Assembly (NCBI RefSeq): GCF_963082655.1
Contig: NC_081552.1
Span: forward strand, 2,108,001-2,172,000
Length of the DNA: 64,000 nucleotides
Direction of reading: 5' to 3'
From: Stomoxys calcitrans
Taxonomy: Eukaryota > Arthropoda > Insecta > Diptera > Muscidae
Below are positions 57,190-64,000 of the stretch, piece by piece. The position numbers and the translations under genes are program-made. The notes beneath the pieces were generated by a model. It ran no database searches. It was not told where the DNA came from and worked only from the letters and a program-made list of their open reading frames with translations. Positions within the stretch are counted from its first letter, which is position 1; each line of letters starts with the position of its first letter.

Positions 57190-57316
57190 AACAAGTAAAA
57201 CGGCGTTAACTTCGGCCGGGCCGAACTTTGGATACCCACCACCACGGGTATATATGTAAACCACCTTTCATCAAAATCCGATGACAAATGCCTATAGAAA
57301 TGGCCCATAGCAGCTA

Positions 57317-58184
57317 TTGGGTTGCCTAAAAAGTAATTCCGGATTTTTTAAAAGAAAGTAAATGCATTTTTAATAAAACTTAGAATGAACTTTAATCAAA
57401 TATATAATTGCCATTTTGTTCGATAACCTTTTGCCATCTTCCTGGCAAATTTGTATTCCACGCTCATAGAACTTCTGCAAAAAACTGAACCAAGTGCGAT
57501 TTTATAGTCTCATCATTGCCGAAAGTTTTACCATTTAAGGAGTTCTGCAAAGATCGAAATAAATGGTAGTCTGATGGTGCACGGTCAGGGCTATATGGTG
57601 GATGCATCAAAAGTTCACAGCCAAGCTCACCCAGTTTTTGGCGAGTGACCAAAGATGTGTGCGGTCTAGCGTTGTCCTGGTGGAATATGACACCTTTACG
57701 ATTGACCAATTCTGGTCGCTTCTCCTTGATGGCTGTATTCAATTTGTCCAATTGTTGACAGAAACATCCGAATTAATCGTTTGGTTCCTTGGAAGCAGCT
57801 CAAAATATACCACACCCTTCCAATCCCACCAAACAGACAGCATAACCTTCTTTCGGTGGATATCAGGCTTTGAAGTGGTTTGAGCTGGTTCACCATGCTT
57901 GGACCATGATCGTCTTCGACTAACGTTGTTGTAAACAATCCATTTTTCATCTCCAGTTATGATTCGTTCTAAAAACGGATCGAATTCATTGCGTTTAAGG
58001 TGCATATCACAAGCGTTGATTCGGTTTGTTAAATGAATTTCTTTCAATACATGTGGTACCCATATTCAAATTGACGCCAAACAAACAAATGTAAACAAAA
58101 TTTCGCGCACGTTTTTTCTAAAGCAAGCTAAAAGTAACAGCTGATAACTGACAGAAGACGGAATGCAATTATAGAATCACAAGC
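57317..58184 (-). mobile_element. mariner element with broken transposase
   Basis: The left end TTGGGTTGCCTAAAAAGTAA follows TA. The right-end subterminal block TTCTAAAGCAAGCTAAAAGT and ACAGCTGATAACTGACAGAA is present. The final ~50 bp and the right TIR are missing: sequence passes to the host B element after AATCACAAGCC. The transposase gene lies inside on the minus strand without its N-terminal half. At 868 bp it is well short of the ~1.3 kb usual for mariner. Confidence 0.85.
57408..58075 (-). pseudogene. mariner transposase (DD34D) catalytic part, frameshifted
   Basis: A cut-and-paste transposase that acts on TA targets in the nucleus. From 58070: WVPHVLKEIHLTNRI, KRNEFDPFLERIITGDEKW (first catalytic D at about 57950), RRRSWSKHGEPAQT, KVMLSVWWDWKGVVYFELL and INSDV. 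One base is then lost near 57755, and the frame changes to LDKLNTAIKEKRPELVNRKG, HQDNARPH (second D, 57659-57682) and PPYSPDRAPSDYHLF (third D, 57557-57597). Exactly 34 residues separate the second and third D. A second shift near 57465 precedes LPGRWQKVIEQNGNY. The N-terminal DNA-binding domain is absent. All three acidic residues survive, but the gene is dead. Confidence 0.85.
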
Positions 58185-59269
58185 CTGATCTAAATCATAT
58201 ACGACAGGAATGTCGAAAAGCCCAACCTAAGTCACTGTGTCTAATTTCAGTGAAATCGGATTATAAATACGCCTTTTATGGGCCCAAAACTTCAAATCGA
58301 GTTATCGGTCTATATGGCAGCAATATCCAAATCTAGACCGATCAACGCCAAATTGACGAAGGATGTCGAAGAGTCTAACACAACTCACTCCCCCAAATTT
58401 CGGCGACATTGGACAATAAATGCGCCTTTTATGGGCCCAAAACCTTAAATCGAGGGATCGGTCTATATGGCAGCTATATCCAAACCTGATCCGATCAAGG
58501 CCAAATTGACGAAGGATAGCAAAGGGCCTAACACAACTCACTATCCCAAATTTCAGCGAAATCGGATAATAAATGTGGCTTTTATGGCTCTAAGACCCTC
58601 AATCGGAGGATCGGTCTGTATGGCAGCTATATCCAAATCTGAACCGATCTGGGCGAAATTGAAGAAGGATGTCGAGGGGCTTAAATTAACTGACTTAACC
58701 AAATTTCGGCAAAATCGGACAATAAATGCGTCTTTTATGGGCGCAAGACCTTAAATCGAGAGATCGGTCTATATGGCAGCTATATCCAAATCTGTACCGA
58801 TCTGAACCAAATTGACGAAGGCTGTCGAAGGGCCTAACACAACGCACTGTCCCAAATTTTAGCAAAATCGGATAATAGATGTGGCTTTTATGGGCCTAAG
58901 ATCCTAAATCGGCGGATCGGTCTATATGGGAACTTAACCTGCTTATGGACAAAAAAAGAATCTGAGCATAATTTCAGCTCAATATCTCTATTTTTGAAGA
59001 CTGTAGCGTAATACCAACAGTCAGATGGACAGACGGACGGCCATGGCTAGATCGTCTTAGATTTTTACGCTGATCAAGAATATATATATACTTTATAGGG
59101 TTCGGAAAAGGATATTTCAATGTGTTGCAAACGGAATGACAAAATGAATGTACCTCCAACCTTCGGTGGTGGGTATAACAACACATCGAATAACATAATT
59201 CAATACCCGTATGAAAATAACAGCAATCGCGAAAAGTTAGCTTTGGCGATTTGTAAACAAAAAATTTGT

Positions 59270-59672
59270 GGACGATTATAACGCAATGAGTTGCGTAACA
59301 ATCGTCGCGAAAAGTCGCTAAAACTTCCGCTCATGTAATTGATTGTTCAATGAAAATCTATAAGAGTGCTTCAGTACTCGACGGACGATGAGATTCATTG
59401 CGAAGAGGTGCAAAAACTTCCGCACACGCAATGGATTGCCCTATGATATCCCAGAAGAGTATTTAGCGACTCATGCGGACGAATAAAACGCAATGAGTTG
59501 TAAGAGAATCGTCGAGAAGTCTGGCTGAGACTTCCGCACACACAATGGATTGTCCCAGAAAAGTATTTCGCGAATCACACCGAAGAACAATTGAGTAAAA
59601 ATCTTCTAGAAGATTGTTTGTTCATCGCGGGGACGAACACCCTTCCAAAAATTATGATAAATGTTTGCAGGG
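59270..59672 (-). mobile_element. CCCTGCAAACATTTT-family partial element
   Basis: It ends at 59672 with ATGATAAATGTTTGCAGGG. Inside, GCAATGAGTTG, AATCGTCG and ACTTCCGCACACGCAATGGA recur two to three times, the last copy being ACTTCCGCACACACAATGGA. These show a ~110 bp internal duplication. CTTCTAGAAGATTGTTTG and TCGCGGGGACGAAC match the right arm of the element at 2933-4660. Confidence 0.55.
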
Positions 59673-60325
59673 AACACTCATATATAACCACATTGATCTG
59701 TATAAGTATGTGGTCTCCTATGTGTGTGATGGGATTTATGTGTGTGTGTATGACTTGAACGCGTAATTTCCTTGTGATTATGATTTCCGGTATGCGTGTC
59801 TTTTATACCAAAATTCCATTCCATGTTATTCGACGTTTTGCTTCGGTGTATGCTCTGCTCTGCTCTGCTCAGCTCTTTTCATTTCATTTCATTTTCCATT
59901 GAATGTTGTGTCGTCTGTTTTATAAAACAGCCGACTACCATTACACATCATTTGGCATACATACAAACGCTTCAACACCAAACACCAAAAGGCAGAGAGC
60001 ACGCAGTGCTCTTCATGTATAAAACTTTTCTTCGCTGTACGTATGTGTATGGGACACTGAGGCGTCAATGTGCAGGAAACAAGGGGTGAAATGAAAAGAA
60101 AAATTAAAGACAATATTCATTTAAATGCTATTCTTACATGCATCATAACTATAATTATAATTATTTTCAATATATACACGCACACATTAAAATAGCAGCA
60201 TAAATGCGAGAGTTGCTTGTTATATATTGGGAAAGTAGAAGATTTTGCTTTTGAATTTGGAAAAATTTTGAGTTGCATATTTATGTTTGTAAGAAGTTCG
60301 CCGCCCTTTCTTTAATGGAATGTTT
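59673..60325. other. Unique-looking non-coding DNA
   Basis: A TCTGC run at 59852-59870, an ATTTC run just after it and an ATAATT-rich stretch near 60145-60170. There is no gene. Confidence 0.4.
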
Positions 60326-60610
60326 GTGTGCATGTCCCTCTATAACTCGGAACGTGGGTTCGAATCCTGGCGAGAACATCAGAAACAAATTTTCAGTGGT
60401 TATCCCCGCCTAATGCTGGCGACATTTGTTAGGTACTATGCCATGTAACAACATCTCCCCAAAGATGTGTTGCACTGCGGCACGCTGTTCGGGCTCGGCT
60501 TTAAAAAGGAGTCCCATTATCAATGAGCTTGAAACTTGAACCGGACAGCACTCAAGATATGTGCGAAGTTTGTCCTTGTTCCATAATGGAATGTTAATGA
60601 GCAAATTTTG
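60326..60610 (+). mobile_element. tRNA-derived SINE, copy with decayed head
   Basis: The B box GGTTCGAATCC is at 60358-60368; the A box is not recognisable. The body matches the next copy: GAGAACATCAGAAACAAA, TGGCGACATTTGTTAGGTAC, TATGCCATGTAACAAC, GCACTGCGGCACGCTGTTCG, CTCGGCTTTAAAAAGGAG, GAGCTTGAAACTTGAA and GTTCCATAATGGAATGTTAA. Confidence 0.75.
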
Positions 60611-60875
60611 TTCTATTCAAAATATTATTGATGCCAAAATTAAAAAATTACCAAACAGCTTACAACATTTTCTGGGAGTTTATTATCCGATTTTTAACAC
60701 AAAATTTAAAATTTCTGGGCGGAAGTTGAATCCACATACCACCTGTTCTGTTAAATTATCCCAATAATGTGAGTTTCTGGAAGCCTTGTTTTGTTTGTGA
60801 ACATTCTAATGAAAGGTTAAGAAACAGAGATATTATTGGAACACACCATCAAAGTATCGCTGGACCCACATTACG

Positions 60876-61170
60876 GGAGGCCACCGTAGCGCAGAGGTTA
60901 GCATGTCCGCCTATGACGCTGAACGCCTGGGTTCGAATCCTGGCGAGACCTTCAGAAAGGAAAAAATGTCAGCGGTGGCTGGCAACATTTGTGAGGTACT
61001 ATGCCATGTAAAACTTTTCTCCAAAGAGGTGTCGCACTGCAGCACGCCGTTCGGACTCGGCTATAAAACGGAGGCGCCTTATCGTTGAGCTTAAACTTGA
61101 ATCGATATGTGACAAGTTTGCCCCTGTTCCTTAGTGGAATGTTCATGGGCAAAATTTGCAATTTGCACAT
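60876..61170 (+). mobile_element. tRNA-derived SINE, near full length (~295 bp)
   Basis: The tRNA-like head holds a Pol III A box, TAGCGCAGAGG (60887-60897), and a B box, GGTTCGAATCC (60930-60940). They are 43 bp apart, the spacing of a real tRNA. The unrelated body follows: GCAACATTTGTGAGGTACTA, CACTGCAGCACGCCGTTCGG and CTCGGCTATAAAACGGAG. The tail is CCCCTGTTCCTTAGTGGAAT, GTTCATGGGCAAAATTTGC. It would be transcribed by Pol III and moved by a LINE in trans. The parental tRNA cannot be named with confidence. Confidence 0.85.
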
Positions 61171-61612
61171 TACGACAATGCTCCACGGCAGCAAAAAGTG
61201 CTGTCCTCAACTAACATCGTCGCAAAGAGTTGTATATCCTACTGCCCCTAACCAACTTCTTCGCTTTACTTTGAACTCAGTCTAATAGATTCAAGGATGC
61301 CATTGAGCTGCAACCCATAACATACACAAGAGTTAGGAGCTTCTTTTTGCACTGCTTAAGAATGCCCAAACACTGGGATGCTTCCTTCCACACTTTGAAT
61401 ACATGTTTAGATCAATGGATTTGAGGAGAATCGGAACGTTCAATAACCATACCGCCAATAGATATTGAGGACAAAATTGGCGTAGCGGATTGTTTGTTCA
61501 TTTTACTCCATTCGAAAATGGCATGTTAATTCTGGGAGAGAGTCGAATTCATAATGTGTCTCGTGTCTTCAAGTCTCGGCCTATGGTCGATGAATCGTTA
61601 ATGACGATAAGA
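61171..61612. other. Unclassified non-coding stretch
   Basis: Nothing recognisable: no long frame and no family repeat. Confidence 0.4.
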
Positions 61613-61775
61613 ACGAGTAAAATACGAAATATGTTCGGCCACGCTGAACTTTGGATACCCATCACCTGGGATGCATATATTAAAAAATTTTTGCAAAAAT
61701 CCGGTTAATAATGCACCATTTATGTACCTGTGGTAGCTATATCGAAATATGATCCTATCTGAACAAAACTTGGTA
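61613..61775 (-). repeat. Subfamily B 3' end, decayed
   Basis: ACGAGTAAAATACGAAATAT, GTTCGGCCACGCTGAACTTT, GGATACCCATCACCTGGGAT and GTGGTAGCTATATCGAAATA. It is one terminus plus part of a unit. Confidence 0.6.
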
Positions 61776-61954
61776 AGTAATTACAAAGCTTCTAATTTAC
61801 TGAAACTCTGGTAGTGGAAAACTTTCTTAATTCTATAAACTTCGATTAAATAAAAAATATTTCTCTTAACCGGACTTCGCATAACTGACAACATCGGATA
61901 ATTAAAAAAAAAAATTGCATTCAGCTGTTTTCAATTAAGCGGATTCGACTCAAC

Positions 61955-62125
61955 CAAATTTGTTATTCAAAACAGAAAAGGGTTTGCTAAAACAACAGTC
62001 TTTGTCTGCTGAAAATGGGAAAGCAGTCATTACTGTTATTTCAGCAAATACAAGGCTGCTGTGTTAGATAACATTTCTTACTGCTATTTCAACTAACAAA
62101 ATCTGCTGTTTTGAGTACACAAGTC
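61955..62125 (+). mobile_element. CAGCA-element left arm
   Basis: TTCAAAACAGAAAAGGGTTT, GCTAAAACAACAGTC, TTTGTCTGCTGAAAATGGG, CTGTTATTTCAGCAAATAC and AACAAAATCTGCTGTTTTGA match 34680-34825. It is joined at 62126 directly to subfamily A core. Confidence 0.6.
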
Positions 62126-62905
62126 ATGTCATTTGAAGTCGATCTAGCAATGTCCGTCCGTCTGTCTGTCTGTTGAAAGCACGCTAACTTTCGAAGGAGT
62201 AAAGCTAGGCGGTTGAAATTTCGTCCAAATACTATTAGTGTTGGTCAGTTGGGATTGTAAATGGGCCAAATCGGTCTATGTTTTCATATAGCTGCCATTT
62301 AAACCGATCTTGGGTCTTGAGCCTCTATAGGGCGCAACTTTCGTCCGATTTGACTAAAATTTTGCATTTAGTGTTCTGATATCGCTTTCAATAGCTGTGC
62401 TATGTATGGTTCAAATCGGTTTATAACCTGATGTAGCTGCCATATAAACCGATCTGGGGTCTTGACTTCTTCAGCCACTAGAGGACAAAATTCTTATCCG
62501 ATTTGACTGTTATTTTGCTCCTGGTGTTTTGGTGTCACCTCCAACAACTGTGCTAAATATGATTTAAATCGGTTCAAAACCTGGTATAGCTGCCATATAA
62601 ACCGATCTTGGATCCTGACTTCTTGAGCCGCAGGAGGGCGCAATTCTCATTCGATTTGGCTTCCAATTTTGCATGAGGTGTTTTGTTGTGACTTCCAATA
62701 GCTGTGCTATGCATGGCGCAAATCGGTACATCGGAATTTTTGCACGTAGTATTTTGGTATCACTTCCAATAACTACGCTAAGTATAGTTTAAATTGGTCC
62801 ATGTTTTGATATAGCTGCCATATAAACCGATCTGGGGTCTTGACTTCTTGAGCCTCTAGAGGGCGCAATTTTCGTCCGATTTAACTGAAATTTTGCACAT
62901 AGTTA
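62126..62905 (+). mobile_element. Subfamily A element lacking both ends
   Basis: It begins at the GTCY region (GTCGATCTAGCAATGTCCGT, CCGTCTGTCTGTCTGTTG), then AAAGCACGCTAACTTTCG, GGAGTAAAGCTAGGCGG, TTAGTGTTGGTCAGTTGG and five units (about 62310, 62465, 62610, 62760, 62830). It stops at TGAAATTTTGCACATAG. Confidence 0.75.
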
Positions 62906-64000
62906 AGATACTAATTTATTACCATTTATGTTAAAAACTCCTTAATGTAAAGCAAAAAAAAATTTTTTTGTTTCTTAAAGAAATGGCCCCATAAAAAGTT
63001 CGGAACTCGGCATGATATTATTGAGCTTTTGGGCTTTTAGCTCAAACCTTTAAAGTCAAGGCAAATATTTTTCAGCATATGGTAACTAGGAGTAAAATTG
63101 GCATATCGAATTTCATGGGGCAAACAATTGGGTTCCTCTTCTTATAACTTTAAGTGTCTTAATCACATATCTTTATCGTAAAATATATGGAGCAACCTTC
63201 CTGCCTAGACTTATGTATACATGTGTGTATAAAGTAAAGACGCCTAAAAGTAAAAGTAAGTTATTTTAAGCAAATTACTATTTACTAAGGCGCCCTTGAA
63301 CAGGAAATCGCTTTAAAGTTTCATGCGATTTAAAATTCAAACGCTGGGAACGTTTTTGTAAATATCGAACCCGAATATCCTTGTGCGCAGCGTCTCCGCA
63401 TGTGCGGTGTGTTGCTCTGTGCTTGTAAGTCAGACAGTGGCAAGTTCGTCATTGCGTTCTTTCGACCCACTGCAAATGTCAATTGGCATGACATTTGGCA
63501 TATGTTTGAAATGTATTTGACACATTGTATGAGATGGCTCACAAGGAAACTACCCCAATTTTACCGAGCTACGTAAAGGGAAGTGAGTGTCGGTGACAAA
63601 GGTCATACCCTTCAATGGCATTACCACTGGCAATGCCACAGCCACTCCATTGTCATTATCATTATTTTGTTAGTTGGTAATTGTTACTGTTGTTGTGTGT
63701 TTGACAAAACTACAATTAGCTTTTTCTCCCTTTTTAAATGCTTGCAACATTTTCGTTTGGTTTCAATTTTTTTTCGTGGGTCTTCATTTCTATGTGTGTT
63801 TTTTGAAGCTGCCGCTTTTTTAAGGCCGCCATCGACGTCGACCTACCAAATAGCCGACAGTTACACTGTCGACGGAGTTCATTGTTAAATATTTTGCTCC
63901 ATTGTTATTAATGGATTGTCAATGGGGGTGCAGTTACAACCTACTTTTCTTGGCTGTTGCCTTCCCTTCTCTGCCTTGACTTGCCATACCACGGCGGGCG
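62906..64000. other. Unique-looking non-coding DNA
   Basis: No gene is recognised. The 101-codon frame at 63583-63888 is Phe/Cys-rich, with no domain. An inverted match, GACGTCGAC...GTCGAC, lies near 63832-63870. The stretch may run on beyond the window. Confidence 0.4.

Larger units (their letters stand above)
57190..59178 (-). mobile_element. Subfamily B element with nested mariner
   Basis: AACAAGTAAAACGGCGTTAA, the hairpin CTTCGGCCGGGCCGAACTT, TACCCACCACCACGGGTAT and AAACCACCTTTCATC. The mariner insertion follows (57317-58184), then five units (about 58260, 58400, 58560, 58710, 58860). The inverted core AAGACTGTAGCGTAATACC and CAGATGGACAGACGGACGG lead to AAGAATATATATATACTTTA, TGTGTTGCAAACGGAATGAC and CCTTCGGTGGTGGGTATAAC near 59178. 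Both ends are present; without the insert it would be about 1.1 kb. Confidence 0.85.

Noticed and set aside
57602..57883. Plus-strand frame over the mariner
   Set aside because: It is the antisense shadow of the transposase relic.
60880..60952. Possible genuine tRNA gene
   Set aside because: A and B boxes are good, but I could not draw a convincing complete cloverleaf, and it continues into a repeated body shared with other copies; it is the head of a SINE.
1..64000. LTR retrotransposon or endogenous retrovirus
   Set aside because: I saw no paired long direct repeats, primer-binding site or gag/protease/integrase motifs.

Overview
This is eukaryotic, non-coding, repeat-saturated DNA. It looks like the inside of a very large intron or an intergenic stretch from a fly, most probably a calyptrate/muscid (Stomoxys-, Haematobia- or Musca-like). 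The species call is inference. It rests on the dominant repeats: AACAAGTAAAA ends, a GTTCGGCCGGGCCGAAC hairpin, tandem units containing ATATAGCTGCCATATAGACCGATC-like blocks (quoted only in part elsewhere) and GTCY microsatellites. It also rests on the RTE, LOA-like and mariner relics. I found no intact protein-coding gene, rRNA gene or free-standing tRNA gene. The longest open frames (180, 171 and 165 codons) are translations of repeats or have no recognisable domain.

The window is mostly a mosaic of one superfamily of non-autonomous elements with mini-me/DINE-1 (Helentron-like) architecture. Each has a 5' end near a 'TATACCCYCCACCATAGGATGGGGG' type motif (described in pieces in the entries), then a GTCY tract, a conserved core, a variable number of degenerate 150-165 bp tandem units, then the GC-rich hairpin and TTTTACTTGTT. 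I separate subfamily A (GCGTGCTAAG side, 'CTTGAGCCTCTAGAGGGCGCAAT' type units), B (GGCGTTAAG side, 'CCCATAAAAGCCACATTTATTATCC' type units) and C (A-like with a GGGAACCCACCACCATG end). Both orientations occur, and several copies are chimeras.

Layout: 0.2-2.2 kb is a ~130 bp tandem family (array 1). 2.6 kb holds a possible microexon. 2.9-4.7 kb is a long-terminal-inverted-repeat element. 4.7-7.0 kb is unique-looking DNA. 7.05-8.8 kb is an A element split by an RTE retrotransposon. 9.6-11.7 kb is A-like repeats, a LOA-like retrotransposon relic and a mariner relic. 11.8-13.1 kb is array 2. 13.1-15.4 kb is unique-looking. 15.4-20.7 kb is a mosaic of A/B elements with a mariner MITE and a CAGCA-rich element. 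21.5-25.6 kb holds a retrotransposon tail, array 3, a B element and a second RTE relic. 25.6-28.1 kb is unique-looking with a TATA-box/first-exon candidate. 28.1-31.7 kb is A/B elements including a 174 bp GTCY expansion. 33.3-36.8 kb holds a complete A element, a CAGCA element, a SINE fragment and a B element. 37-38.4 kb is unique-looking with a CGATA cluster. 38.4-40.5 kb is B elements. 41.8-44.3 kb is a second LOA-like relic. 44.3-47.5 kb is unique-looking. 47.5-50 kb is B and C elements plus a third LOA-like relic. 50-52.4 kb is unique-looking. 52.4-56 kb is C/B/A elements with a second mariner MITE. 57.2-59.2 kb is a B element hosting a transposase-bearing mariner. 59.3-61.2 kb is the TIR family and tRNA-derived SINEs. 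61.6-62.9 kb is B/CAGCA/A fragments. 62.9-64 kb is unique-looking.

The most informative relationships are nested ones. Two 237 bp MITEs share their ends with the mariner at 57.3 kb and look like internal-deletion products of it. All three mariner-family copies, and one RTE, sit inside DINE-like elements, which gives a relative age order. All coding relics are broken by stops or frameshifts, so nothing here looks autonomous.
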